A stretch of 64,000 nucleotides of DNA, taken from NCBI GenBank assembly GCA_016808115.1, contig JAEQBH010001837.1, positions 1 through 64,000 on the forward strand. The letters are read 5' to 3'. Positions 35,235 to 48,631 of the stretch are shown one piece after another. The notes under the pieces are model-generated. The model was not told the origin of the DNA and did not search any database. It worked only from the letters and a program-made list of their open reading frames with translations. Source of the stretch: Tetrastigma voinierianum (lineage: Eukaryota > Streptophyta > Magnoliopsida > Vitales > Vitaceae). Numbering within the stretch: position 1 is the stretch's first letter; each line of letters starts with the position of its first letter. Made by a program: the position numbers and the translations under genes.

Positions 35235-37210
35235 TGTGACGCCAAATCCCGCGCGACAACCCACAACTCATGGACACTGCGGTCTCATATTGAGAGACCC
35301 ATACATGAGTAAAATGGCTACTGGGCCCATACATCAATACTCACCAAAATCTAACTAACTATATATTACAATAGTTCAAGCAGCTGATTACATCACTCTT
35401 AATACAACATATATTAAAATTTAGAATTCTAATACATGTTTTAAAAAATAAATACCAAAGCCACATGTTGGCTTTCTTCTTAAAGTGGCCTCTAATGAGC
35501 GTCGTCTTCCCAAACACTCACTGTACCTGAAATAATGTTCCCTCGACAGGGTGAGCAATGTCCAATAGTTGAATTATCCTACATGGGTTACTCCCCACCT
35601 AAGTGCACATGCAATGATTCAACATAAACACATTCAAGCAAATACATGATCCTACTTGAATGTCTACGTGATATTGATGAGAATGGGACTCACCATTTCC
35701 CACTTCTCGAGCCCTCACTGACTCCCACACGCATGCCTAAGCCAAATGTGAGAAAACGCTGTTTTCAAAACAAAAGGCGGTTCTCGAAACATACTACCGA
35801 AGTTTCTGCAAAAATTCCATTGACAACCCTCCGAGGCGAATTGCCGGGTAACTCTCCTAAAATGGGCCATGGTCCGCCTTTGAGATGAACTGTTGGACAA
35901 CTCTCCAAAGCAATTCTTCGGAAAATCTTCCTTGAAATTCCTTTCACAACCATTTTCCTTTCTATTTTTTTTTTTTTTTTCATGTCATGCACTCACACCT
36001 ATCGTTCTAGGGTGCCCCGGTGCATATGGAATGCATTATGCCATTTCCAAACAATTCATGTTAATATATCTCAATCATGCATATATTAACAAATTCACAT
36101 ACTAATCCCATGTTATTTAATTCATATCAATAACATCAAAATTAGCTCACTTGAGCTAATCAACAATCCAACTTAATTCCAATGGCTCTCACACAATTAT
36201 ATTTTTATATAATTCAGACACTCATGTTAACACACTAGATTTTCATGCATTAACAATTTCTTTCCACACAATTCAAGCCATTCCTTTCAAGCAATTTCAT
36301 GCAAATAACACATGGACATTTGTGGTCCAATCATGTAAACCGGGACTGTTTGTAATAGTCCTAAACTGAGTAGTGGGTTGTCTGTGGGTAGCCCTCTGAC
36401 CTAGCATCGGTTCCACTTTGTGGAGCCGAAATCCACGGCCATTTCCGGCCCAACAACACCCAAACCATAATTTATTGTATAAATTACAACACATGGACCA
36501 ATAACAGTCCATAATCAGTCCAGGACTGCCCAAAACAGTCCCAAATTTCTAGCACTTCGGTCCCAAGTTTCGGGACCATCCAAACGGCCTCTCACGGCCT
36601 CACATCACCCAAAGCATTAACAAAGCTCTTAAACAAGGATTAAAGCAAGTAGGAGAAAACCCCTACTTCTCGGAGTTGTCAAAACTCCATAAAACCGGTA
36701 CCCACGCATTCTATGGACTTTCTCTCTCTAAAAACTGATTTTCCTCCTCCACTACACGTTCTAGCCACAATTTGGAGAAGAAAGCTCTGTCTTTTCATTT
36801 ATTCCTCTTTTGTCCCTCACTTGCCACTTGTCAAATTCTCATCGCTCATCGATTTCCTTATCCACTTTATCTATCTACTTTGAGATTTTCCTCCAATTAG
36901 AAGATGCCACATGTCCCCATGGGGCCCCACTTGGCTCTCCTTGTTTGATTAAATCTTCACATGACACGTGGTACATTGTGAGCCACTCAAAATACGCCAA
37001 GTGTCCCGCACTACCCTCGTTGCCTCGAAAAACGTGCAAATTTTGATTGTCTCATAATTCGATAAGATTCGACGTGGTAGCTAGATTTCGCGAGACGATT
37101 CCAACGGTGAAGTCCGTTTCATCATCCGAGATCTAGAAAAATTTCAGATTTTTGATCGAAATTACCATTTTGCCATTTTTCTGAAAATTAGATTTTTTTG
37201 GGGTTTCACA
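35235..37210 (-). mobile_element. Family B LTR, inverted (B4), near complete
   Basis: Minus strand begins TGTGAAACCCCAAAAAAATC at 37210 and ends ...GGCGTCACA at 35235: matched TGTGA...TCACA termini, length about 1976 bp. GCCTA precedes it (35230-35234); GCCTC is at 37216-37220, so the exact right end may be 37215 with an imperfect duplication. Inner blocks match B3 and B2, including GTGCATATGGAATGC (36021) and AACGGTGAAGTCCGTTTCAT (37103). No coding sequence. Confidence 0.8.
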
Positions 37211-37288
37211 CCACAGCCTCACTAGGTTAGACCGGTCACCGATCTACCCAAATTTAGTTATTTTTTTTATTATTATTAAATTAAAAAT

Positions 37289-37382
<94 letters not shown>

Positions 37383-38231
37383 CTTATTGAGATTTTTTTT
37401 CTAAACCCTATGGTCCCTACCCTCATCCCAAATCTGATAAATCCGCTTCTTCCTCTTTTATCTCCATCTGTCGATCGTCGTTGCAAAGATCTCCCACACC
37501 TTCTCCTCGTATCTCCTCCGCCGACTTGTTACACTATCCGCCATCGCTTCTTCGCTTCTATTAGGTACTCCTCAATCCTCATCTCTTGATTTAACCTCTA
37601 TATTTACATCGACGACTGTATATCAGTTCCCGCCAAAGAAGAAGGAGACCATACTCAAAACCAAACTCAAGGATAGGAGACCAAAATCGATTGAGGGAGT
37701 CTGTTATTTTTTTTTCTTAACAACCAAACGTGGTTTTAGGTTCTTTATGAAAAGGGAACCGAATAGTTTGGCACGAGATATTGGTATTGATTGTGTTGAT
37801 TGATTATGCAATTAGTGGGGGTAGTGGGTAACTTGGAAATAAAAATTGAGCCTTGTTTTCTCTGGCTGGTTTTTCTCCATTATTTATTCTTTTATATCAA
37901 TATATTTCCATATTTAGTGGTGCGTGTTAAGTTGTTACATGTCTCAATATGTGATCAGAATCAACGATAATTACCTTCTCCATTTCCTCTAAAGCAAATG
38001 TATTTGTGTCTTTTATTATTTATATAGTTTGTTGTCGTCTATTAATTATATTGTCTAAGCTCCATTATTTTATGAATTAATTATTAATTGTATATCACCA
38101 ATTATTATTAATTATTTGTGTATTTTTTATTTAAAGAATGAAAAAATTAGGAAAATATATATTTGAGCATTTTTTTTTTAATATTATGGCCCCTTTTTTT
38201 GCCTATTTTAGCCCATAGCCTGCATAGGGCT
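37211..38231. other. Unassigned sequence with two (AT)n runs
   Basis: AT runs at 37291-37338 and 37344-37380. The rest, including a CT-rich segment at 37430-37570, shows no gene or element I recognise. Confidence 0.4.
37291..37380. repeat. Interrupted (AT)n microsatellite
   Basis: Two AT runs split by CAGAG at 37339-37343. Confidence 0.95.
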
Positions 38232-38252
38232 GGGCTAGCTAAAAGCTAGCCC
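38232..38252. other. Perfect 9-bp hairpin in GGGC-rich block
   Basis: GGGCTAGCT-AAA-AGCTAGCCC, within a block rich in TTAGCCC, GGGCTGGGC and GGCCCATGGCCCG (38205-38320) that ends at a long AT tract. It resembles subterminal sequence of hAT-type elements. Confidence 0.5.
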
Positions 38253-38328
38253 GAATAAAAGCGGGTCATTTTGACCTTACCTGTTTTGGCCCATGGCCCG
38301 AAAATGGGTAGAGCCTGCCTGTTTCCCA

Positions 38329-39659
<1,331 letters not shown>

Positions 39660-42078
39660 CCATCACGTAAAACCGAGAAAATTTCACTTTTTCAAAAGGG
39701 CAAATGGTAATTTTGCCGAAATAGTACAGGATAAAACCTGAAAATTTTTTAGATCTCTGATGATGGCTTTGACTTCAATCGCTGTTGGAATCATCTCACA
39801 AAATCTACACCTGTCAATTTTGTCGACCTCAGCATGCATTTCCGGGATTTCACGCTTTTTTGAGGCATGTGGTGTCGATGACACATGGTGTAATTAAGGA
39901 TGCCATATACACCCTAAGATAGCTTAATAATTCTGGCGCAAAGCCATGTGGTGCAATTGAAGGATGGCTCACAATTTGTTCCACATAGATGCTGATGTCA
40001 TAAAAGCACAAGTGAATGAAAGAAAGAAGGAATATTGATGATTACACATGAGTACTGGGAGGAAACGGGGAGGAAATTGCCTCCTTTGACCCATCCCATA
40101 CGGACAATAATGATTCAAAATGGGAAAAAAAATGTTAAAGGAGAAGAGATAATGAAAGGGAAATGAGATGAGAAAAGAGAAATAGAAAAGGAAAGCAAAA
40201 AGGAAAGAAAAGAAAGAAAAAAAACAAAGAAAGAAAAGAGTTCTTAGAAAAGGAAAGGAGAAAATGAAAAAAAAAAAACATTATAAAAGGAAGATAAAGG
40301 AGGAAACAAGTATGGAGAAAGAAGAAAAAGGAAGACAAAAACAAAACAAGGTCATTCAATTTTTTATTGTGTTTCGACCGTCTGAGTTCGTAGCTCGAGA
40401 ATTAGTTAGGGCTACTTCCGACTAGAGTTACGGAGGTAGGTACCAAGAACGTATGATTTGGTGCTTCACGCCCAAGAGGTAGTTTCCTACTCGTTCCTTT
40501 TCATTTAAGGGTCAGAATTTATTGGTGGCGGGTTAACTCAATTTTGACAAAACTCGGAAGCTTCTTCGACCATGAGATCATGCCGGATGCCGCTTTGGGA
40601 CTCCGTTTTGAAGGTCGTTATCCGGGCCGATTTCGGTGCGGGAATGCTGAAAAATGCATGTTGGACTTTGTTGTGGCCGGTTTTCTAATCGCGGCATGAC
40701 GGGCTTCCGATAAAGTGGTTGCCGTCGAATTGGTAAAATTGATAAAATTGGTAAAATATATTTCGCAAAGTCGGGGGTTGCCCATAGCCATGGGTGATCA
40801 ACTAGACCCTAAGCCGATCGTTATGGATTTTACACAGCTGAACTGCTTTTCGACACTGGGGCCTAATAGGCAAATTTTTAGCCGTTAAAATAGAGACTAA
40901 AATTTATGGACTAAGTCTAGATTTTTTTTGTATTATGGATGGGAATGGTTATTTTATGTGTTTTTGTGTGTTATTGCTGGCAATTTAATAACATGCTGAA
41001 TATGGGTAAGATATGTTAATATAAGGTGTATTTAAATGTCATTAACATAATGGATGAATTATATATGTTGACATGGTACTGGGCATAGAAGCACGATAGA
41101 GGTAGAATGTTCCATGTAGTGCATCATACATGTAACATGAGAACCTGGCAGCTGGCATTAGCATTCCATATGCAAAATGGACATCGTGATTATGTTGGGG
41201 TGTGTGTGCATGGGTGTGGTCACCCATCATCATTGTCGATGAATGGGTAGTGAGCTCGTACTTTGGATGACATCTAATAGATGTCTCACGCTTTAAAACA
41301 TAAACATAAATATAAATAATGTGTGTTGGGCGGAGCAAGAAGGGGACTGTTAACCCCCTCAGGTGAAAAGCCTAAAGCATGGGTGTAAGAGACCGCGCAG
41401 ATCCCGAAAAGTTATGTCGCCCAAAGAAGACACACAAACATGTTTATCACATAGACTTCGGTCGTGGTAGGAGTCGGATTGACTTCGATTGGTTGCCCAT
41501 TAGCACTTGCATTGGGCAATGGATCCTAAGTGAGGGCTCGACATGGGGTCATTTAATACCAATACTGCCACACTTCATATGCAATGCGAGGAGCTCGAGT
41601 GACTCAGATATGGGCATGATGACATTTCATGCATGACATATGACATTCATGTAGACATTTGACTCGATGTGTGTTTTTATGCTACCATTGCATATGCACT
41701 TACGGAGTATCCCTTGTAGAAGTAATTTCATCGGGCTTTGCTCACCCCCGTCGTGGGACCCCTCGCTTTCAGGTACGTGTTCGACTCAAGATACGGACTC
41801 CGGCATGCTGATGAGAGCCGATGAGGCTTTATTTTGTTTTAGAGCCATTATGTATTATATTCGAGCAGTACATGTATACCTTTGTTGTATAAAAGGATCA
41901 AGTAAATGGACTGTTGATTAAATAGTCTATCATATATTTTTGTATATTTGGGAATTAAATATGCAGGAATGGGTCTCAATATATGAGAAAAATGAGTGTG
42001 ATATCGGGACACCCGATATCCACAGGTTTCCGTAGGTTGACGGGTTGTCAATGGGACCCCCGGTATAGGGGTGTCACA
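39660..42078 (+). mobile_element. Family B 5' LTR of a Ty3/gypsy element (B5)
   Basis: Starts around ACGTAAAACCGAGAAAATTT (39664) and ends GGGGTGTCACA at 42078, directly followed by the iMet primer site, so this copy identifies family B as LTRs. About 2.4 kb, longer than the other B copies because of extra AG-rich sequence at 40010-40350. Shared blocks: TTTAGATCTCTGATGATGG, GCATTCCATATGCA (41159), CATCGGGCTTTGCTCACCCC (41729). ORFs inside (40135-40359, 41042-41338, 41848-42219) are not genes. Confidence 0.8.
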
Positions 42079-42081
42079 GCT

Positions 42082-42093
42082 TGGTATCAGAGT
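42082..42093 (+). other. tRNA-iMet primer-binding site
   Basis: TGGTATCAGAGT, three bases after the LTR end; 11 of 12 match the expected TGGTATCAGAGC. Confidence 0.85.
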
Positions 42094-42443
42094 ATAGGTA
42101 CACGAGTACCTAGGGCTTGAGGGACATAGGTTTTGGCCATGGTCATTAAGGTGTGTGTCCCAAGTGAGCATCATTGCGCCGATGTCAAGGCTTAGGTACG
42201 CGTGATTACCAGTAGTCACTGAAAGGATTAGAACACTGCATGCATTGTGTTTTTATGTGTGCTTTGGTTTATAACATGTTGTGTGCATTTATGCATGATT
42301 GATATATATGGAAAACAAAGAACACTAGAGTTAGAGAGCATGATCATAGGTGTTCGGGGAACTACTATTTATTAGTGTTGGCATCATGCATCACTAATGA
42401 CTTGTGGCACAAGAAATCTTAGATTTGGTGCTTGACAGGTGTA

Positions 42444-43400
42444 GATGGCTAGTCGCGGACGAGGACGTAGAGGTCGTCCACGGGGTTATGGCCCACCACC
42501 ACCTGTTTTTGACCTACAGGCTTTTATGGAGACTATAGTCGCTACAATCGCACTCATTGTACAGCCGGTAAATGGTCGTGGAGGAAATGAGTAACCTCTA
42601 GAGGTTTAGGGCACATCATCCCCCGACATTAAGGGGAGGAGGGGACCCATTAGTAGCTGACCATTTGTTCCGTCAGATTGAGAGGTTATTGGAGGCCATG
42701 GAGATTACCTCCGCTACTACACGGATCAAATAGCGCTTTTAGCTACGGTGAATCGAGCATGGTGGGATTAGGTGAAGACATCTTAAATGCAGGCGATGAC
42801 TTGGGTAGATTTCAGAGAGCTCTTTATGAGCAAGTTCTTTCCAGCGTCTGCCAAGCATGTCAAGGCCCGAGAGTTCCTAGACTTGCGGCAGGGAGACATG
42901 ACAGTACTGGAGTACGTGGCTAGGTTTACCGAGCTAGCCGTTTTGCAGATGACTATGTGGCCACAGATCTAGCTAAGGTAAGGAGATTTGAGGATGGTCT
43001 GAGACTGTCCATCAAGGGCAAGATTATGGGACTTTACTTACAAGATATGGACGCTATGGTTAGGATAGCCATGGCCATAGAGGGTGAGATAGCTGATGCT
43101 AAGAGTATCCGAGATGCGGGTACTAGTAAGATACGAGGGTCGCCTTCTTCGAGTTCGAAAGTGACAGGACTTCGTTTCGAGGATCATAGGACAGGCCGAG
43201 GCTATCGAGCCAAGGTCATGGTCGGGCTATCGCAGCCAAGGGGCCGTAGGAGCATCAACCGCATAGGGCAAGATGCTTTGTTTCTTTTGCCAACAGCTTG
43301 GACATATGAGGGGGGATTGCCCACAAAGGCAAGGATCCTAGATTTTCGATGCCCCGCCTACCATCAACGGGACCGCATCGAATACGCTTTGTTCCCACCA
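42444..43400 (+). pseudogene. Ty3/gypsy gag, decayed
   Basis: Starts ATGGCTAGTCGCGGACGAGG (MASRGRGRRGRPRGYGPPPP), an Arg/Gly-rich N-terminus, with a stop at 42591. The capsid (Retrotrans_gag) region reads WVDFRELFMSKFFPASAKHV, LDLRQGDMTVLEYVARFTEL and LRLSIKGKIMGL. The zinc knuckle CFFCQQLGHMRGDC is intact at 43279-43320 in its own frame. At least three frame changes separate the parts. Confidence 0.85.
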
Positions 43401-43559
43401 TAATGTGGAAATAAGTATCATGCCTGGGTGTCAGACAAGCACCTTCGACATAGGGCAGCTAGAGAGGCCAAGTTATGGGTCGAGGTCGAGGACAAAAATC
43501 ACATGCCGGATTTCGTGACTCAGGAGTGTTCACGCCATTACCCCACGTGACCGTGATAG

Positions 43560-43680
43560 CGGACTAAAGAAGTGATACAGGGTACTTTCTTACTCTTTCA
43601 TTTATGGGCAAGAGTTTTATTTGATTATGGTGCATCTCATTCATTCATTGCTGCATTGTGTGTGAAAGAATGATAGGCTG
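43560..43680 (+). pseudogene. Gypsy aspartic protease, N-terminal part
   Basis: VIQGTFLLFHLWARVLFDYG then ASHSFIAALCVKE. The active site is DYGAS (codon 43623) in place of the usual D-S/T-G-A-S. A solo LTR interrupts the domain right after this. Confidence 0.7.
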
Positions 43681-43686
43681 AAAGCG

Positions 43687-44918
43687 TGATGTGTATAAAA
43701 GTACGCCTATGTGCGCAAGTGCACACGTCGCCTCAAGTAATATAGTGTACCTATGGTACGGATATCGATCCACGGGGATAAGTGTTGTTGAATACAGAGA
43801 TTGGCTTTTGAATATTATCTGGTTATATATGCTGTGTGAAAGAGTACTAGCGTTTGAATTTAAACTAAACTAACTGATCTGAATGAATTATCGCGGTAAT
43901 GGAGACTGTGTATTATGTCTCCCTCGCACTTTCGATGGATTATTTCTTAAAGATGATATTATTAAGTTTATTTATGATTATTAATGGTTAAAGGATCTGC
44001 TTACCAAATACCTTCTCTCGAGGTGTATCCGCCTATCTCGCTAGTAGAGTCAGAGCGTATCTCTACCCCCAAGTCGATACTCAAAATGCTTAAACGTTTC
44101 TAACCTTAATTGCTACACCAGACCGGAATATCTCTATTTACCGAATCAACCAATGGTCGTCGATTACGATCCCCGGGTATCTCATCTCTCAAATCTCGAT
44201 TCCAAAGATAGTCATGCTAATGTTGGCCGCATCACCATGTAAATGATTAATGTATATAAAGCAAGATAACAAATTATAAACAACTCGAATAATATAAAAT
44301 ACTAATCTTTAATCCATGAAAATGCATTGTGGTCTAACAACACCTAGGTATAAATCTAGAATACAATTTAATAAGAGAATATCAATATGTAATATGTAAA
44401 ACACGCATTACTGTCCAAAAGAGGAAAATACAAATCACTGCTCTTTTCTTCAAGATCAATGTCACTCGCTATGATTTCCGTGTCTCTAGTTCGCAGGTGA
44501 CGATCCCCGATGCCCGACCCGCGCCTTTTTCTTTTAATGATGAGAAGACGTAACTCGCTGGGCTGACGTCAGCGACGCCGCAACGTCGCTGATGCTGAGA
44601 CGCCGCGATGTTGAGACGCTATGACGCTATGCCTTGTTGACTTTTATATTAGCCGACCTAACGTCAGCGATGCCGCGCCACGACGTGAGATCGCCGCGAC
44701 GCTGGAACGCCGCGACCGCTTCCAACCATCTTTATGCACCATCCTCTCGCTCCGTATCGCTTCCAACAACTGCCCTTTAGTACCAATTCGCACTCCGCAT
44801 TCACAATTCAACCGTATTTCAATCAGATATTGAGCTATAAAAATACGATTTAAATGTAAAAATAATGCCAAATATAAGATGTGATGCTGGTATGTTCCGA
44901 GTGTTTTAGTAATCATCA
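43687..44918 (-). mobile_element. Family C solo LTR (C2) inserted in the protease
   Basis: Minus strand starts TGATGATTACTAAAACACTC at 44918 and ends ...TTTATACACATCA at 43687. Flanks are AAGCG (43682-43686) and AAGAG (44919-44923), a 5-bp target duplication with one change. CTCGAGGTGTATCCGCC at 44018 is the reverse complement of C1 sequence at 19225-19245. The U3 motif array (GCGACGCC, CGCCGCGACGCTGG) is at 44560-44715 and a TATA-like TAATATAAAAG lies on the minus strand near 44650. No internal sequence remains. Confidence 0.85.
44560..44720. repeat. CGCGACGC-type motif array in U3 of LTR C2
   Basis: GACGTCAGCGACGCCGC, AACGTCGCTGATGC, GAGACGCCGCGATG, GTCAGCGATGCCGCGCC and CGCCGCGACGCTGG within 160 bp, 200-360 bp from the LTR start. 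Confidence 0.75.
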
Positions 44919-44929
44919 AAGAGTCGGGC

Positions 44930-45480
44930 TAGAGGTTGAGACCTCGGGAAAGCCATTGCATGTGAGTTCTCCCCTAGGACTAGGTGAGGGTTGATCGATA
45001 TGTCAGATTATGAGCCAGAGATCTAAGGGACTTTACTCACGTGGACCTTCGAGTTATGGACATGTCGAGTTTGATGTCATTATTGTTAGCATGGATTGGT
45101 CGACTCCGCACATCGAGTCTTCATTGATCGCGATCGTAGAGGCGGTTACCGCCACAATACGTGATGGTCGTTGTGTTATGTTTCAGGGGGATAAGCATGA
45201 TGCTTTACCCCAGACAATGTACGACTCAAGGTGGCACGGACAGTTGATGGGTTGGCTAGCAAGCTTTACCCTAAAGGACGAGATGAGACAGGATTTGAGT
45301 CTACCTCTGGTGGTTTGTGAGTACGAGGATGTTTTTCCGGATGAGCTACCGGGATTACCTCCAAAAAGAGATGTAGACTTTGTTATTGAGTTACACCTTG
45401 GTACGTCGCCCATTTCTATGACGCCATTACGATGGCGCCGCTTGAATTGGCAGAACTCAAGGTCCGTGACATGATTTATC
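44930..45480 (+). pseudogene. Gypsy protease C-terminal part and protease-RT linker
   Basis: GLEVETSGKPLHVSSPLG continues the protease after the solo LTR. Then the linker with MGWLASFTLKDEMRQDLSLP, and VVCEYEDVFPDELPGLPP followed by KRDVDFVIELHLGTSPISMT, the conserved start of the gypsy reverse transcriptase. The 45010-45474 frame is open for 154 codons, the longest intact stretch of this pol. Confidence 0.8.
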
Positions 45481-46010
45481 GACGGGTTTCATGACCGAAG
45501 TACTTCACCTCGGGGGCGCTCCAAATTTCTATTTACTTAAAAAAAGATAAGACCCTTCGCTGTATCGACTCGCCACCGACAAATAACAAGGTTACTTATC
45601 AAGAATCGGTATCCATTACCGAGGATTGATGATTTATTTGATCAGCTGAAAGGGGTGCGGGTTTATTCTAAGATAAATTTACACGGATTATCATCACCGA
45701 GAGTTGCGGGAGGCGTATATCCCTAAGACAACGCTACGACGCAGACGCGCATTTCGAGTTTATAAGGATGCCTTTCTGACGCCGGTGCCGTGGACATTCA
45801 CGGATCTCATGCATAGGGTATTCTAACCCTATTTGGACTGGGCTTGTTTGTGGTCTTTGTTAACAACATCTTGATATACCCCCGCTCCGAGGAGAGCATC
45901 GTGGATCTATTCGAGGATTGTTCCAGAACCGGGTGGATCATCGCTTGTATGCCAAGTACGCAAGTGTGAGTTTTGGATTACCGGGAGGTGAAATTCTTGT
46001 GACACGCAAG
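45481..46010 (+). pseudogene. Gypsy reverse transcriptase with lost catalytic Asp pair
   Basis: Fragments NRYPLPRIDDLFDQLKGVRV (45600-45660) and a decayed palm follow in changing frames. At the YVDD position (45856-45867) the sequence is FVNNILIYPRS: both catalytic aspartates have become asparagine by G-to-A changes (AAC AAC). This RT could not polymerise even if the frameshifts were ignored. Confidence 0.75.
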
Positions 46011-46179
46011 TGCCGCCAAGAGACCCTTGAGAAGATAGGCCGCGTGAGTCGGGAGAGGCCGGGTCACTCGAGATACGTTTCGGGATTGGCGGTATTACGA
46101 GGTTCATTGAGGACTTCTATCGGGACAGTCGCGCTTGTCATGACTAGAGTGACTCGGAAGGAGGTCAAGTATGAGTGGA

Positions 46180-46720
46180 ATGACTCGTGTGAGAGGGCAT
46201 TCCAAGAGTTAAAAAGGAGGCTTACATAAGCTCTTATTATGATAGTCCCGAAAAGGGGACAGGGGTACAAAGATATCAGGATGGATCAAGGATCTGACCG
46301 GGATGTGTTCCGATGCATCCGAGAGTGGTAGCTACGGTTCAATTTACAATTAGAGAACCACGAAAGGTAATTCATTCCTACGCATGACATGGATTTGGCA
46401 GCTATAGTCTTCGCTTTGAAGATATGGCGCCACTATTTATATGGTGAGCAATTCGAGGTATTTTCGGACTACAAAAGTCTGAAGTATATCTTTACTTAGC
46501 GAGACTTAATATGAGACAGCACAGATGGATGGAATATCTGGAGGATTATGACTTCACTTTGTAGAACCATCCTGGTAAGGAAAATATGGTGGTCATGCAC
46601 TCAAATAAAGTCACTGAGTACCGGGCTAGTGTGGCTTCCCGGAGCTGCGTTGATGCTCGAGATCAGGCAATTCGCCATCAGATAAGAAACGAACTCGGAT
46701 GTTTTTGGGAGTTTAGTGGT
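46180..46720 (+). pseudogene. Gypsy RNase H region, decayed
   Basis: WNDSCERAFQELKRRLT at 46171-46226 starts the tether. Later FEVFSDYKSLKYIFT (46452) and QHRWMEYLEDYDFTL, then the end signature HPGKENMVVMHSNK (usual form NVVADALSR). A stop lies in the Leu-Thr-Gln segment. Confidence 0.75.
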
Positions 46721-46829
46721 TATGCCTTCCTATTGAGTAGAGTGGATCGAGTCCTAAGGGAAGGACGCCGAGATAGTGCTCCATCGTGACCGAAGTACGC
46801 CCCGTACGAGTGTATAGTTAATCGAATGT

Positions 46830-47080
46830 TTATGGGGTGGCAAGACAAACTCCTCAAGTAGTATATGTGGATTATCAGGCTATACGAAGGGTGTGGTGGC
46901 CGGATTTCTATAGTTTTGTCCATTATGTTCCACATGTGGTTCATCTCATCAGCGAATACATGTCTCGCCTACTGATGTCGTGATGATTTCAGGGCCGAAG
47001 TTACGTGGGTCTTTCTACGCATCGATGCAAAGAGTCCGTTTGTTCAGATCGAATGGAAGTACCTCGTGGATCTGCTTTTG
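46830..47080 (+). pseudogene. Remnant of gypsy integrase zinc-binding region
   Basis: VWWPDFYSFVHYVPHVVHL resembles the WWP...V..FV..C..C segment with both Cys lost. FVQIEWK near 47038 may be the P.P.WKW segment that precedes the core. No catalytic core follows; the element ends about here, next to an inverted family C LTR. Confidence 0.5.
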
Positions 47081-47099
47081 CATACACTCTAAATACTTT

Positions 47100-47339
47100 C
47101 CTGAAATCACATGATAAGAACGAAACCAAATCACAGCATAGATGCAATAAAGAAGAACACGTAAACCAGGAATAAAAGTAAAAGGTAGTGATCAAGAATT
47201 GAGAATAACTAAAGATTGTAAAATTGATCCAAAGTGCTATCTATGGCATGGTTATCATTATCAACACTAAACTTCTCCCCGCCATAACATAACGTAAAAA
47301 TTGATTCCGCCGAGAAGGAGTGTGTAAAATTAATTGGGA
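47100..47339. other. Junction between gypsy element and LTR C3
   Basis: CTCCCCGCCATAACATAACG at 47275 could be a very degraded tRNA-Asp primer site read on the minus strand, which would make C3 the 5' LTR of a minus-strand element. Weak. Confidence 0.25.
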
Positions 47340-48600
47340 AACACAAACCCGTGTGCGCAAGTGCACGCGTCGAGTTGATGTAGTGTAGTGGTTAGTCAAG
47401 TGTCGTTCCCCCAAAGAGAAGCATGTTGACTACTGATTTAATGACTTCGATAATATTTGGATCTAATCCTAAAGCGAATTGCGACTAAATTACTTGAAAT
47501 AATAAAAACCTAAAATTAAATGTATTGAATTATATCGATGATGAGAAACCTAGGGTTTTACCATCTTCTACCACTCTTGATGGATGTCAATTCAATTAAG
47601 GACTTATTGAAGTATTTATATGAGTTATGTTTGTGGGTTGATCTTTCCTACAAGATATTCTCTCTCGAGAAATATTTGCCTATCTCGCCAGTGGGATATA
47701 TTGCATCTCTGCCTCAACCCCTCGACTCCGAAACGCTTAAATGTGCAAATCCTAGTGCCACACTTGCAGTCTGGAATATCTCTATTCTTCGACTACCCAA
47801 GTGTTGCTTTAACCATGTCCCTAGAAGTTATCTTCTCTCGATCTCAAACTTCCAGCTTTAGCATGCCACAAACTTGGCCGACAATAACATGTAATTAAAC
47901 CTGCACCAAAGCAACATATGAACTCATATTAACATTCAACAAGCCAAAACCGAAAAATCAATCTATCAAACCGTGGTCGAGATTGGCAAAACCCTAGAGA
48001 AAAGAATTAGTTCACCATATTATTCACTGCGCATTGAAGAATTCAATCATGAAGCGTTGAAGGAAAGACGCGTGTAACCGTCGCTATCATGTCGTGAACT
48101 GCCTATCTTGGATCTCACTTTGCATTCTCTTCCCAATCCAATATCCTTCGGCCAAAACTACTCCCTTTTATACCTGACGCGGCCCATCAATGGCCCGTAA
48201 AGCTAGGTTTTTTCCAAGTTCGTAATGGAAAGAGGAACCCCACTCTCACCTACCTGGGCCGGCTGTAGCTTTGCAGCGGCGAACCCGAGGCCTCGATTTC
48301 AAGCTTCTCCGTTCACAAGTGAAGGCCGGGTCTGCAGCCGCAAAGGTTTTCATTGAGATTTAAGGGGGTCTTCTACAATAGCGGGCGCTTCGCGACGTAA
48401 GGGTCTTCGCAAATGGCGTAACCCGTAACCCTTTGTGATGTTGCCTTTTCGTTATTTCTTCTTATGCTCTATTTTCTTCTTTTAGTCGCCCTTTGATTCC
48501 AACACGCCATATTCTATAGAATAATATAATATGAGGGATTAGCGTAATATTAATGAAAAAGACTGTGAATCTTGCATTTTAGCTATAAAGAACACCGAGA
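47340..48600 (-). mobile_element. Family C LTR, inverted (C3)
   Basis: GTGTGCGCAAGTGCACGCGTCG at 47350 matches C2 at 43706. Blocks CTCTCGAGAAATATTTGCCTATCTCGCCAG, CTCCGAAACGCTTAAATG and GGAATATCTCTATTC at 47660-47790 parallel C2 44015-44145. A minus-strand TATA box (TATAAAAGGGAG, 48161-48172) is present. In U3 the repeated motif is TGCAGC(G/C)GC (48270-48350), unlike its relatives. The right end could not be placed. Confidence 0.6.
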
Positions 48601-48631
48601 ATTTAACTGAAATGCACGCATGATTCATCCC

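Noticed and set aside
39684..42219. Several 60-120 codon frames between 39.6 and 42.2 kb
   Set aside because: They fall in the family B 5' LTR and have no homology that I recognise.
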